44,602 bases of DNA from RGIG7450 sp045648785 (GCA_045648785.1 JAZROP010000046.1:1-44602), one strand, 5' to 3'. Shown: positions 14,661-24,671, numbered from the stretch's first letter. A program made the numbers and translations. The notes: generated by a model not told the origin, from the letters alone.

Positions 14661-15755
14661 ATGTATATAACCGAAATTGACTTTAGAAATTTCAGAAACT
14701 ATGAAAATTTAAAAATGAATTTTTCCAATGGAATTAACCTGATTTATGGAGATAATGCTCAGGGAAAAACAAACCTTATTGAGGGAATTTATTTTGCCGG
14801 AATGGCAAAAAGCTTTAAATTTTCTCCTGATATGGGATTTATAAGATTTGGAAATGAAAAAGCAGAAATTTCGGTAAAATATGTTTCCGGTGGCAGAAAT
14901 AAAGAGAATAAATTGACTTTCGAAAAGAAAAAAGGAAAGAAAATTGAAATAAACGGAGTTCCAATAAAAAAAAGGATTGATTTTTTAGGAAACTTAAATG
15001 TTGTTTTATTTTCTCCGCAGGATCTTGATACAGTTAAGGACAGTCCTTTTTACAGAAGAAGATACATGGATTTGTGTGCAGGTCAGCTCAGAAAAAAATA
15101 TTTGTCTGCATTGACTGATTATAACAGAACATTGCTCCAGAAGAATAAACTCTTAAAAGAAGATGGGGCAGCATTTACACTTGATGTGTGGAATGAAAAG
15201 CTTGCGGAATACGGCAGTACGATAATGTGGTTTCGAATTTCGCTAGTAAATAAAATAAAAGAAATAATAGCGCCGGTTTTTGAAGAAATAAGTGAAGGAA
15301 AAGAAAAAATAAAAATAAAATATTTAAAAACTGTTCAATTTGATGAAGAAGGCGATATTGAATATATAAAAAATGAATTTTTAAAGGCGTTAAATAGACA
15401 TAAGGAAAAAGAACTTAAGGAAAAGACCTGCCTTGTAGGACCTCACAGAGATGATTTGATTTTTTATATTAATGGAAAAAATGCAAAGATTTTTGGATCT
15501 CAGGGTCAGCAGAAAAGTATAGTTCTTGCTCTTAAAATGGTTCAAGCAGAACTTTTTTATCAGCAAACGGGAGAATATCCTGTTTTGCTTTTAGACGATA
15601 TAACCAGCGAATTTGACATAAAAAGAAGAAAATATTTAATGGGGCAACTAAAGGATAAGCAGGTAATAATCACAGGAACGGAAAAATCAATAATTCCTGC
15701 TGAACTTTTACCAAAGCTTTTCAAGGTTGAAAAAGGAATTGTCTGCGAGGGTTAG
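14661..15755 (+). CDS. recF: Recombination protein RecF
   Basis: 364 aa SMC-like ATPase. Walker A GDNAQGKTN near residue 31, signature region FGSQGQQKSIVLALKMVQAEL, and Walker B LLLDDITSEFD. It helps load RecA at single-strand gaps together with RecO and RecR. Two bases after the S4 gene; typical length and position. Confidence 0.97.
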   Translation: MYITEIDFRNFRNYENLKMNFSNGINLIYGDNAQGKTNLIEGIYFAGMAKSFKFSPDMGFIRFGNEKAEISVKYVSGGRNKENKLTFEKKKGKKIEINGVPIKKRIDFLGNLNVVLFSPQDLDTVKDSPFYRRRYMDLCAGQLRKKYLSALTDYNRTLLQKNKLLKEDGAAFTLDVWNEKLAEYGSTIMWFRISLVNKIKEIIAPVFEEISEGKEKIKIKYLKTVQFDEEGDIEYIKNEFLKALNRHKEKELKEKTCLVGPHRDDLIFYINGKNAKIFGSQGQQKSIVLALKMVQAELFYQQTGEYPVLLLDDITSEFDIKRRKYLMGQLKDKQVIITGTEKSIIPAELLPKLFKVEKGIVCEG

Positions 15756-15758
15756 GTT

Positions 15759-16046
15759 ATGTATTTGCATATTGGAAGTGACCGAATGGTCCACTCAGAT
15801 GATATAGTAGCAATTTTAGATTTTGAAAATACTACTACATCAAAAATAACAAGAGACTTTTTAGCAGTTTCACAAGAAGAGGATTTTATAATAAATGTTT
15901 CCGAGGAAGATTTACCAAAATCCTTTATAGTGACACAGGTTAAAGATAAACAAAAGGTTTATATCTCCCCTATTTCCTCGGCGACACTACTAAAAAGATT
16001 AAGTTCCATGAATATGGAGGGTAATATATGGAAACCGAAAAAATGA
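15759..16046 (+). CDS. remB: RemB-type DUF370 regulatory protein
   Basis: 95 aa, YaaB/RemB family: starts MYLHIGSDRMVHSDDIVAILDFEN and carries the SSATLLKRL segment. In Bacillus the orthologue lies between recF and gyrB and influences extracellular-matrix genes. It overlaps gyrB by 19 bases, so the gyrB ribosome-binding site lies within this reading frame. Confidence 0.9.
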   Translation: MYLHIGSDRMVHSDDIVAILDFENTTTSKITRDFLAVSQEEDFIINVSEEDLPKSFIVTQVKDKQKVYISPISSATLLKRLSSMNMEGNIWKPKK

Positions 16047-17974
16047 TAAACAATAATTATGACGAAAATCAAATTCAGGTCCTGGAAGGACTTGAAGCTG
16101 TCAGAAAAAGACCGGGTATGTACATTGGTTCAACCTCAGAAAGAGGTCTACACCACCTGGTTTATGAAATTGTAGATAACTCTATTGATGAAGCGTTGGC
16201 AGGATTTTGCAGTCAGATTGATGTTATTTTAAACAAAGATAATTCTGTTACAGTAAAGGACAACGGCCGTGGTATTCCTCACGGAATTCATCCTAAAATG
16301 GGTATTTCTACCATTGATGTAGTATTTACTGTGCTTCATGCCGGCGGTAAATTTGGCGGCGGCGGATATAAAGTTTCCGGTGGTCTGCATGGTGTTGGTG
16401 CATCGGTTGTTAATGCACTTTCAAAAAAGCTGACAGTTGAGGTACACGACGGTGAAAATATCTGGAGCCAGAGTTATAAACGCGGAATTCCGGACGGTGA
16501 GGTTCATATAAGCGGAAAAACTGACAGAACTGGTACAGAAATTACCTTCTGGGCAGATGATGAAATTTTTGAAACAACTGTTTATGACTTTGATGTTCTG
16601 CTTAAAAGACTTCGTGAACAGGCTTTCTTAAATGGTGGTATCAGAATAGTATTTACCGACCTTCGTGAAGAAGAAAAAATTGAAGAAGTTTTACAGTATG
16701 ACGGCGGTATCAGAAACTTTGTTTCTTACCTTTTTGATGATAAAAAATCAAGAAGGGACAGTCTTGAATATATTCATGAAAATGTAATTTATGTCAGTGG
16801 CGAGAAAAACGGCAGTATGGCAGAGGTTGCAATTCAGTGGAATAACGGTTATGATGAGGTTATAGAATCCTTTGCAAATAACATTTCCACTACAGAGGGC
16901 GGTACTCATGAAACAGGTTTTAAATCTGCGCTCACAAAGGTACTGCTTGATTACGGAAGAAAATACAAGCTTATAAAAGACAATGAAGACCTGACAGGTG
17001 ATGATGCCCGTGAAGGTATTATTGCGGTTATTTCTGTAAAGCTTACTGAGCCACAGTTTGAAGGGCAGACAAAAACCAAGCTTGGAAACTCGGAAATGCG
17101 ATCTATTGTTGAAAATATGGTAAAAGAAAAGCTTGCAGATTTTCTTGAGGAAAATCCGCAGGTTGGTAAAGCGATTATAGAAAAAGCTCTCCTTGCCTCC
17201 CGTGCGAGACTTGCTGCCCGTAAAGCAAGGGAAGCTACAAGAAAAACTCCGCTCGGGTCAAGCTCACTTCCAGGAAAACTGACAGACTGTATTGTAAAAG
17301 ACCCAACAAAAACGGAAATTTACATCGTCGAGGGTGACTCGGCAGGCGGTTCTGCAAAAAACGGTAGGGACAGTAAATATCAGGCAATTCTCCCTCTTTG
17401 GGGTAAAATGCTTAATGTTGAAAAAGCAAGGGCAGACAAGGTTTACGGAAATGACAAGCTGACACCTGTTATTCAGGCACTGGGAACAGGTATTGGTGCG
17501 GAATTTAATCTTGAAAAACTCCGTTATGATAAAATAATTATTATGGCCGATGCCGATGTTGACGGTGCTCACATTCAGACGCTGCTTCTCACTTTCTTCT
17601 TCAGATTTATGAGAGAGCTTATTGAAACTGGACATATTTACCTTGCTAAACCCCCTCTTTATAAAGTTTCAAGAGGTAAAAAATCACAGGTAGCATTCAG
17701 TGACGATGAAAGAGACCGTATAAGTGCAGAACTTAAAGATGGTGATGAAAATGCAAAGGTTGACATCAGCCGTTATAAAGGTCTTGGTGAAATGAACCCC
17801 GAAGAGCTTTGGGAAACCACAATGGACCCTAAAAACAGAATTCTTCTTAAAGTTACCCTTGAAGATGCTGAAAGAGCAGACGAAATTTTCAGCGTGCTGA
17901 TGGGCGACGAGGTTGAACCCAGAAGAATTTTCATCGAGGAAAATGCTCAGTATGTTACTAACCTCGATGTATAA
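16028..17974 (+). CDS. gyrB: DNA gyrase subunit B
   Basis: 648 aa. GHKL ATPase domain (EIVDNSIDEALAGF, GRGIPHG, GGLHGVGASVVNALS), transducer, TOPRIM domain (EGDSAGGSAKNGRD, DADVDGAHI), and the C-terminal RYKGLGEMNPEELWETTMDP. It supplies ATP hydrolysis and metal binding for negative supercoiling. The ATG at 16028 has GGAGGG seven bases upstream; the alternative M at 16043 is less well placed. Confidence 0.97.
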   Translation: METEKMINNNYDENQIQVLEGLEAVRKRPGMYIGSTSERGLHHLVYEIVDNSIDEALAGFCSQIDVILNKDNSVTVKDNGRGIPHGIHPKMGISTIDVVFTVLHAGGKFGGGGYKVSGGLHGVGASVVNALSKKLTVEVHDGENIWSQSYKRGIPDGEVHISGKTDRTGTEITFWADDEIFETTVYDFDVLLKRLREQAFLNGGIRIVFTDLREEEKIEEVLQYDGGIRNFVSYLFDDKKSRRDSLEYIHENVIYVSGEKNGSMAEVAIQWNNGYDEVIESFANNISTTEGGTHETGFKSALTKVLLDYGRKYKLIKDNEDLTGDDAREGIIAVISVKLTEPQFEGQTKTKLGNSEMRSIVENMVKEKLADFLEENPQVGKAIIEKALLASRARLAARKAREATRKTPLGSSSLPGKLTDCIVKDPTKTEIYIVEGDSAGGSAKNGRDSKYQAILPLWGKMLNVEKARADKVYGNDKLTPVIQALGTGIGAEFNLEKLRYDKIIIMADADVDGAHIQTLLLTFFFRFMRELIETGHIYLAKPPLYKVSRGKKSQVAFSDDERDRISAELKDGDENAKVDISRYKGLGEMNPEELWETTMDPKNRILLKVTLEDAERADEIFSVLMGDEVEPRRIFIEENAQYVTNLDV

Positions 17975-17988
17975 GGAGTAGACAAAAG

Positions 17989-20505
17989 ATGGCTAAAAAT
18001 AAAAAATATGAAGATTCCCATTTTGAGGAATATTTTGATACACAAACTATTGTTAATGTAGATATAGAAAAAAGAATGAAGGAAGCGTTTATTGACTATG
18101 CAATGAGCGTTATTGTCAGTCGTGCACTTCCTGATGTCCGTGACGGTTTAAAACCTGTTCACAGGCGTATTTTATACTCAATGTTTGAAGAGCATCTGAC
18201 GGTTGATAAGCCTTTCTTTAAATCTGCTACAACAGTTGGTAATGTTATTGGTAGATATCACCCACATGGTGATGCTTCCGTTTATGATGCGATGGTTCGT
18301 CTTGCACAGGATTTCTCTATGAGATATCCGCTTATAGATGGTCACGGAAACTTTGGCTCGGTTGACGGAGACCCTCCGGCTGCTTACCGTTATACTGAGG
18401 CAAGAATGAGCAAACTTGCTAATGTACTTCTTGAAAATATTGAAAAAAATACTGTTGATTTTGTACCCAACTTTGACGAAAAGAGAAAAGAGCCAGTGGT
18501 TCTTCCCACCAGAGTTCCCACACTTTTAATAAACGGCAGCTCGGGTATTGCAGTTGGTATGGCTACAAATATTCCGCCGCACAACTTAGAAGAAGTATTA
18601 GACGGCGTTGTTGCTCAGATTGATAATCCTGAAATAACTGTGGATGAGCTTATGGACTACATAAAAGGTCCGGACTTTCCAACAAAGGCGTCAATTATGG
18701 GTATAAGCGGCATCAGAAGTGCATATGAAACAGGTCGCGGGAAAATAATTATCCGCGCTAAAGCAGAAATTGAGGAACATAAAGACGGAACCTCTTCAAT
18801 TATTGTTACCGAGCTCCCCTATCAGGTTAACAAAAAAATGCTGGTTGAATCCATTGCAGACCTTGTTAAAGATAAGAAAATAGAAGGACTTTCGGACATT
18901 GATGACCACTCGTCTGACCGCGTTGGTATAAGACTTGAAATATTCTTAAAGAGAGATGCTAATCCGCAGGTTGTTTTAAACCAACTTTATAAATATACCA
19001 GACTTCAGGATAGTTTTTCAATAAATATGCTTGCTATTTGCGACGGCAAACCCAAAACAATGGGACTTAAGGAAATTCTGGCTAACTTTATAAGCTTCCA
19101 GGAAGAAATTGTTAGCCGACGCACAAGATTTGACCTTGAAAAAGCAGAGGCAAGAAGACATATCTTAGAAGGACTTAGAATAGCACTTTCAAATATTGAT
19201 GAGGTAATCAAGGTTATCAGAGAATCTTATGACGATGCAAAAGAACGCTTGATGGAACGCTTTAAAATGTCTGCTATTCAGGCACAGAGCGTACTTGATA
19301 TGAAACTTGGTCAGTTGCAACGCTTAAATGGTGAAAAAATTGACGAGGAATATGACATGCTTGGCGTCAAAATTGACGAATATAATCTGCTTCTGTCGGA
19401 CAGAAATGCTCTTATGGAACAGATTAAAACAGAGCTTCTGGAAATCAGAGATAAATATGGCGACGGTAGAATGACAACAATTGAACCGGCAATTGACTTT
19501 ATTGAAGATGAAGACCTTATTCCTGTTGAAGAAAATATCCTTACACTGACAGAGTTTGGATATATTAAACGCCAGACGGTTGATACTTATAAAACACAGC
19601 ACAGAGGTGGAAGAGGAATTACAGGACTAAAAGCCCGTGAAGAAGATGTTGCAAATACTATTCTCCCCTGCTGTTCGCACGATTTTGTTATGTTCTTCAG
19701 CAATAAGGGCAGAATGTTCAAGATTAAAGCATACAGAATTCCTGAAACATCAAGGACTTCAAAAGGAATGGCTCTTGTAAATCTGTTGCAGCTTGATGAG
19801 GGCGAAAAGATTACGGCGATGATTCCTGTAAAAGAATTTGAAGACGACAAATATTTAATTATGTTAACCAAATATGGCGTCATTAAAAAGACCGTTTTAT
19901 CGCAGTATAACAGCAGAATCAAGGGTGGACTTATAGCTATTAACCTTGATGAAAATGACGAATTAATTGATGTAAAAATGACCGACGGTAGCATGAATAT
20001 TATGATTGCTACTTACCAGGGTATGGCTATTAAATTTGAGGAATCAGATGTGCGAACTGTCGGCAGAAATGCTCGTGGTGTTCGTGCAATGAAGCTCCGT
20101 GGAGAAGATTATATTATAGGTATGGAAATTGAGGAAGAAGGGAAACTTCTTCTCACTGTAAGTGAAAACGGATTTGGTAAATGTACTCCTACCGATGAAT
20201 ATAAGGTACAGGCGCGTGGTGGCATGGGTGTTAAAAACTATGCGATAACAAAAAAAACCGGTAAGATAGTAGGTATAAAAGCTGTTACCGGAGAGGAAGA
20301 TCTAATTCTTATAACAACAGGTGGAGTAGTTATAAGAATTAACTCTGAGGAAGTCAGAACCTGCGGCAGGGTATCACAGGGCGTAACACTCATAAAAGTA
20401 GCTGATGAAACAAAGGTTGCTTCAATTGCAGTAGTTGATAAAGAAGAGGAAGAAACTATAACAGAAGCGACAGAAGCTATACAAGAAGCCAAATCAGAAG
20501 AATAA
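17989..20505 (+). CDS. gyrA: DNA gyrase subunit A
   Basis: 838 aa. Breakage-reunion domain with catalytic Tyr in AAYRYTEARM, and a C-terminal beta-pinwheel with the GyrA box QRGGRGITGL-like element (HRGGRGITGLKAR). The quinolone-determining region reads HPHGDASVYDAMVR, so the position equal to E. coli Ser83 is Ala96, while the Asp87 equivalent is kept (D100). The C-terminal tail is acidic (EEEETITEATEAIQ). 14 bases after gyrB. Ends at a terminator that contains a parS site. Confidence 0.97.
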   Translation: MAKNKKYEDSHFEEYFDTQTIVNVDIEKRMKEAFIDYAMSVIVSRALPDVRDGLKPVHRRILYSMFEEHLTVDKPFFKSATTVGNVIGRYHPHGDASVYDAMVRLAQDFSMRYPLIDGHGNFGSVDGDPPAAYRYTEARMSKLANVLLENIEKNTVDFVPNFDEKRKEPVVLPTRVPTLLINGSSGIAVGMATNIPPHNLEEVLDGVVAQIDNPEITVDELMDYIKGPDFPTKASIMGISGIRSAYETGRGKIIIRAKAEIEEHKDGTSSIIVTELPYQVNKKMLVESIADLVKDKKIEGLSDIDDHSSDRVGIRLEIFLKRDANPQVVLNQLYKYTRLQDSFSINMLAICDGKPKTMGLKEILANFISFQEEIVSRRTRFDLEKAEARRHILEGLRIALSNIDEVIKVIRESYDDAKERLMERFKMSAIQAQSVLDMKLGQLQRLNGEKIDEEYDMLGVKIDEYNLLLSDRNALMEQIKTELLEIRDKYGDGRMTTIEPAIDFIEDEDLIPVEENILTLTEFGYIKRQTVDTYKTQHRGGRGITGLKAREEDVANTILPCCSHDFVMFFSNKGRMFKIKAYRIPETSRTSKGMALVNLLQLDEGEKITAMIPVKEFEDDKYLIMLTKYGVIKKTVLSQYNSRIKGGLIAINLDENDELIDVKMTDGSMNIMIATYQGMAIKFEESDVRTVGRNARGVRAMKLRGEDYIIGMEIEEEGKLLLTVSENGFGKCTPTDEYKVQARGGMGVKNYAITKKTGKIVGIKAVTGEEDLILITTGGVVIRINSEEVRTCGRVSQGVTLIKVADETKVASIAVVDKEEEETITEATEAIQEAKSEE

Positions 20506-20519
20506 ATAATATTTTAATT

Positions 20520-20557
20520 AAAAGAGGAATGTTTCACGTGAAACATTCCTCTTTTTT
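20520..20557 (+). terminator. gyrA terminator containing a perfect parS site
   Basis: A perfect 17-bp-arm palindrome whose centre is TGTTTCACGTGAAACA (20530-20545), the consensus parS bound by ParB. The arms extend with AAAGAGGAA/TTCCTCTTT and run into six T, so as RNA it forms an intrinsic terminator. One sequence thus serves transcription termination and centromere function. Confidence 0.92.
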
Positions 20558-20560
20558 GTT

Positions 20561-20588
20561 TAATAATGTTTCACGTGAAACATTATTA
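20561..20588. other. Second perfect parS site
   Basis: TGTTTCACGTGAAACA (20567-20582) within a 28-bp perfect palindrome (TAATAAT/ATTATTA flanks). The centre is 37 bp from that of the first site. It lies directly upstream of parA-parB, whose ParB product binds such sites. Confidence 0.95.
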
Positions 20589-20607
20589 AATATTTAAAGT
20601 AAAATAC

Positions 20608-20636
20608 TTGCAATGTAATAAAAATGGTGATATAAT
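20608..20636 (+). promoter_or_regulatory. parAB promoter
   Basis: TTGCAA (20608-20613), 17 bp, TATAAT (20631-20636) with TGA before the -10, 25 bp after the second parS site. ParB spreading from parS could repress it. Confidence 0.75.
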
Positions 20637-20683
20637 AATATGTAGAAAAAATGGGGTGTCCTCCCCTATCTTAGGAGGAAAAT

Positions 20684-21463
20684 ATGGGTAAAATAGTTGC
20701 AATTGCAAATCAAAAAGGCGGTGTTGGTAAAACAACAACAGCCATAAATCTTTCTGCAATGATTGCTGAAAGAGGAAAAAAAGTACTTCTCATAGATGTT
20801 GACCCTCAGGCAAATGCTACAAGCGGACTTGGAATGGAAAAAACGGCGGAAAACAGTATATATAGTGTTTTAATTGAAGATTCATCAATGAAAAATGCCG
20901 TAAAAAAGACGGAATTTAAAAATTTATCTATAATTAATTCCTGTGAAGAGCTTGCAGGAGCTGAAATTGAGCTTGTTAATATGGACAATAGAGAATTTCG
21001 GCTTAAAAATGCACTTCAGGAAATAAAAAACGACTTTGATTATATATTTGTTGACTGTCCCCCATCTCTTGGTCTTGTAACATTAAATTGTCTGACGGCT
21101 ACTGATACGGTTCTTATTCCTATTCAATGCGAATATTACGCACTTGAGGGGCTTGGGCTTTTAATGGGAAACATAAACAGAATAAAAAAATCGCTTAATC
21201 CTGCTATTGAGCTGGAAGGAATACTTCTTACAATGCTTAATGCAAGGACAAATCTTGGAATTCAGGTGGTTGAAGAGGTTAAAAATCACTTTCCAGGCAA
21301 GGTTTATTCGACACTTATTCCAAGAAATGTTCGTTTAGGAGAAGCTCCGAGCTATGGTCAGCCTATAAATGTGTATGATCCAAGCTCAAAAGGAGCAGAA
21401 TGTTATGAACTTCTTGCCAAAGAGTTTTTAAAACAGAATAAAGGTAAAGGAGGCAAAAAATAA
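20684..21463 (+). CDS. parA: Chromosome partitioning ATPase ParA (Soj)
   Basis: 259 aa. Deviant Walker A KGGVGKTTTAINL at the N-terminus, LLIDVDPQANATSGLG, and FVDCPPSLG. It is a MinD/ParA ATPase that binds DNA non-specifically and, in Firmicutes, also influences DnaA. RBS AGGAGG. One base overlap with parB (TAATG). Confidence 0.97.
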   Translation: MGKIVAIANQKGGVGKTTTAINLSAMIAERGKKVLLIDVDPQANATSGLGMEKTAENSIYSVLIEDSSMKNAVKKTEFKNLSIINSCEELAGAEIELVNMDNREFRLKNALQEIKNDFDYIFVDCPPSLGLVTLNCLTATDTVLIPIQCEYYALEGLGLLMGNINRIKKSLNPAIELEGILLTMLNARTNLGIQVVEEVKNHFPGKVYSTLIPRNVRLGEAPSYGQPINVYDPSSKGAECYELLAKEFLKQNKGKGGKK

Positions 21464-22335
21464 TGGCAAAGAAATCCGGAGGACTTGGAAAAGGTATTTC
21501 TGCACTTATACCTGATGCAGATATACTGATTAAAAAAGATGATGAAAATGAGCTTAAACCGGTAAATAGTCTTAAAATCTCACAGGTTGAACCAAATCCA
21601 AACCAGCCGAGAAAGACTTTTGACCCCGAAAAACTGCAAGCATTATCTGATTCTATTGCTGAACATGGATTGCTTCAGCCAATTGCTGTTAAGAAGAATG
21701 AAAATGGTTTTTATACTATAATTGCAGGGGAACGCCGTTGGCGTGCTGCTAAGATGGCAGGACTTAAAGAAATACCAGCAGTTATATACGATTTTGATGA
21801 TAAAGCCGTTGCTGAGCTTTCATTAATAGAAAACTTGCAGAGAGAGGATTTAAACCCTATAGAAGAGGCTGCAGGATATGCAAGACTTGCTGAAGAATTT
21901 GAAATGACTCAGGAAGAAATAAGTAAATCGGTAGGAAAAAGCCGTAGCGCAATAACGAATACAATGAGGCTTTTGAATCTTTCAGAACCGGTCAAAAAGC
22001 TTGTTGAACAGCTTGAAATTTCAGCAGGTCATGCCAGAACACTTCTTGCCATAGAGGATAAAGACCTGCAAGAAAAAACGGCATATTTAGTTATGGAAAA
22101 AGATATGTCAGTAAGACAACTAGAAAATTATGTAAACTTACTTAAAAAGCCCGAAAGGCTTCCGAAAGTGCGCGAAGCATTCAGTGTTGTAAAGGATGAT
22201 ATTGAAAAATTGCTTGAAGGTGCACTTGGCACAAAAGTTAAAATTATAAGTGGTAAGAAAAAGGGCAAAATAGAAATTGAATTTTATGATAAAGAAAGCC
22301 TTGACAGAATTGTTTCAAGACTTAAAAAAGGTTGA
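21463..22335 (+). CDS. parB: Chromosome partitioning CTPase/DNA-binding protein ParB (Spo0J)
   Basis: 290 aa. N-terminal CTP-binding region with the QPIAVKKNENGFYTIIAGERRWRAAKMAGL motif and LIENLQREDLNPIEEA, then a helix-turn-helix (TQEEISKSVGKSRSAITNTMRLLNL) that reads parS, and a C-terminal dimer domain. With ParA and the two parS sites immediately upstream it forms the origin-segregation system. Confidence 0.97.
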   Translation: MAKKSGGLGKGISALIPDADILIKKDDENELKPVNSLKISQVEPNPNQPRKTFDPEKLQALSDSIAEHGLLQPIAVKKNENGFYTIIAGERRWRAAKMAGLKEIPAVIYDFDDKAVAELSLIENLQREDLNPIEEAAGYARLAEEFEMTQEEISKSVGKSRSAITNTMRLLNLSEPVKKLVEQLEISAGHARTLLAIEDKDLQEKTAYLVMEKDMSVRQLENYVNLLKKPERLPKVREAFSVVKDDIEKLLEGALGTKVKIISGKKKGKIEIEFYDKESLDRIVSRLKKG

Positions 22336-22362
22336 CATAACATATTTTAAGGAGAGTATAAT

Positions 22363-23634
22363 ATGATTGACATTAAATTACTTAGAACTGATGCAGAAAA
22401 TATAAAAAAAATAATGGAAAACAGGGGAGAGGCTGTCGGCGATATTGATAAAATATTAGAGCTTGACAAAAAACGCCGCGAGTTTGTATATGAAACCGAG
22501 CAGCTTAAAGCTAAGCAGAATGAGGTTTCCAAACAGATTCCCGCTCTTAAAAAAGAGGGTAAGGATGTAAGTGGGATTTTTGCCGAAATGAAAACTATTT
22601 CCGACAAGGCAAAAGAACTTGACGAGGAAATCAGAGTTGTTGACGAAAATATCGGCAGACTTATGATGGAAATTCCAAACATTCCACACCCGTCTGTTCC
22701 CATGGGAGATACAGATGAGGATAATGTTGAAATAAGAAAATTCGGTGAGCCTACAAAATTTGATTTTGAACCCAAGGCACACTGGGATATAGGTGAAGGT
22801 CTTGACATACTTGATTTTGAGAGAGGTGCTAAGATCTCCGGTTCAAGATTTACTGTATATAAAGGTGCAGGTGCAAGACTTGAAAGAGCGATTATAAACT
22901 TTTTCCTGAATACTCATACAGAGAAAAATGGCTATAAAGAAATTCTGCCTCCTTACATGGTTCTCCGCGAATGTATGGAAGGAACAGGACAGCTTCCGAA
23001 ATTTGAAGAGGATGCTTATAAAACAACAGGGGATGAATATTTTCTCATTCCCACCGCCGAAGTTCCGGTTACAAACATTTACAGAAACGAAATTTTAGAT
23101 GGTACAAAGCTGCCTGTAAAACATGTTGCTTATTCAGCTTGTTTCAGAGCAGAAGCAGGAAGTGCCGGCAGAGACACAAGAGGTCTTATCCGTCAGCATC
23201 AGTTTAACAAGGTTGAGCTTGTTAAATTTACAAGACCTGAAGAGTCCTACGAAGAGCTTGAAAAGCTCACCCGTGATGCGGAAACTGTTCTCCAGCTTTT
23301 AGGACTTCCTTACAGGGTTGTATCCATCTGTATGGGTGATTTAGGCTTCACAGCAGCTAAAAAGTATGACATTGAGGTATGGATGCCGAGCTATAACAGA
23401 TATGTTGAAATTTCTTCATGTTCCAACTTTGAAGATTTCCAGGCAAGAAGAGCCAACATTAAGTTTAAGGACAGTGCAAAAGACAAGGCGAGGTTTGTTC
23501 ATACACTTAACGGTTCGGGTGTTGCAGTTGGAAGAACTGTTGCTGCAATCCTTGAAAACTTCCAGAATGCAGATGGAAGCGTAACTGTTCCTGAAGTTTT
23601 AAGACCATTTATGGGAACGGATATAATTAAATAA
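22363..23634 (+). CDS. serS: Seryl-tRNA synthetase
   Basis: 423 aa. N-terminal coiled-coil arm (about 25-100) that holds the long variable arm of tRNA-Ser, then a class II catalytic core with motif 2 FRAEAGSAGRDTRGLIRQHQFNKVE, and motif 3 NGSGVAVGRTVAAILENFQ. RBS AAGGAGAG. The stop overlaps hydE by one base, so the hyd genes may share its transcript. Confidence 0.97.
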   Translation: MIDIKLLRTDAENIKKIMENRGEAVGDIDKILELDKKRREFVYETEQLKAKQNEVSKQIPALKKEGKDVSGIFAEMKTISDKAKELDEEIRVVDENIGRLMMEIPNIPHPSVPMGDTDEDNVEIRKFGEPTKFDFEPKAHWDIGEGLDILDFERGAKISGSRFTVYKGAGARLERAIINFFLNTHTEKNGYKEILPPYMVLRECMEGTGQLPKFEEDAYKTTGDEYFLIPTAEVPVTNIYRNEILDGTKLPVKHVAYSACFRAEAGSAGRDTRGLIRQHQFNKVELVKFTRPEESYEELEKLTRDAETVLQLLGLPYRVVSICMGDLGFTAAKKYDIEVWMPSYNRYVEISSCSNFEDFQARRANIKFKDSAKDKARFVHTLNGSGVAVGRTVAAILENFQNADGSVTVPEVLRPFMGTDIIK

Positions 23635-24671
23635 TGAGAAAACTGATAGATAAACTGTTTGAGAAGAAAAATCTATCGGACGATGAGCTGAAAATACTCA
23701 TTTCTGATATGTCGGAGCCAGACTATCTCTTTCAGAAAGCGCGCGAAATGACAAATAAAATTTATGGAAACAAAGTCTATATTCGTGGGCTTATTGAAGT
23801 GTCTAATTACTGCAAAAATGACTGCTATTACTGCGGTATAAGAAAGAGCAATGAAAATGCCGAGCGCTACCGTCTGACGGATGAAGAAATTCTCTCTGCA
23901 TGCGAAAATGGGTATGAACTTGGTTTCAGGACCTTTGTAATGCAGGGGGGAGAGGACGGGGCGTTTACAGATAACAGACTTGTTAGTCTGATAAAAGAAA
24001 TTAAAGCAAAACACCCCGATTGTGCGGTGACGCTGTCACTTGGTGAGCGGAGTGATGACAGCTATAAACGGCTTCGTGATGCAGGTGCGGACAGATATCT
24101 TTTGCGCCACGAAACAGCGTGTGAGGAGCATTACAATAGTCTTCACCCGGCAGAAATGTCCCGCTCTAACAGAATGAGATGCCTCAAAACCTTAAAAAAC
24201 CTTGGATTTCAAACGGGTTGCGGTTTTATGGTGGGCTCGCCCGGGCAGACGGTTGATAATATTATAGCCGACCTGCGGTTTATAAAAGATTTTGAGCCGC
24301 AGATGGTTGGGATAGGACCTTTTATTCCGCATAAAGACACGCCTTTTTGCGGTGAAAAAACAGGCTCGACAGACCTGACAGTTTATCTTCTCTCTATAAT
24401 CCGGCTGATGCTCCCGTCGGTACTGCTCCCGGCGACAACGGCGCTAGGTACGGCAGAGCAGGGGGGCAGGGAAAGAGGCATACTTGCCGGTGCAAATGTA
24501 ATTATGCCAAATCTATCACCACGGTCGGCAAGGGAAAAATACACCCTTTACAATAATAAATTGCATACCGGTACAGAAAATGCATATCAGCTTAAAAAGC
24601 TAAAAGAGCAGATAGCAAAAATCGGTTACGAAATTGTGTGCGACCGAGGAGATTATATAGAAAACAACTAG
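23634..24671 (+). CDS. hydE: [FeFe] hydrogenase maturase HydE, radical SAM
   Basis: 345 aa. Radical SAM cluster motif CKNDCYYC (CxxxCxxC) near residue 60, within YIRGLIEVSNYCKND, and a BATS-type C-terminal region. HydE acts on the Fe(CO)2(CN)cysteine product of HydG during assembly of the 2Fe subcluster of the H-cluster. Cotranscribed between serS and hydG. Confidence 0.94.
   Translation: MRKLIDKLFEKKNLSDDELKILISDMSEPDYLFQKAREMTNKIYGNKVYIRGLIEVSNYCKNDCYYCGIRKSNENAERYRLTDEEILSACENGYELGFRTFVMQGGEDGAFTDNRLVSLIKEIKAKHPDCAVTLSLGERSDDSYKRLRDAGADRYLLRHETACEEHYNSLHPAEMSRSNRMRCLKTLKNLGFQTGCGFMVGSPGQTVDNIIADLRFIKDFEPQMVGIGPFIPHKDTPFCGEKTGSTDLTVYLLSIIRLMLPSVLLPATTALGTAEQGGRERGILAGANVIMPNLSPRSAREKYTLYNNKLHTGTENAYQLKKLKEQIAKIGYEIVCDRGDYIENN

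Noticed and set aside
22347..22808. Minus-strand frame inside serS (Ser-rich)
   Set aside because: Antisense of the seryl-tRNA synthetase coiled-coil arm; composition is typical of shadow frames.
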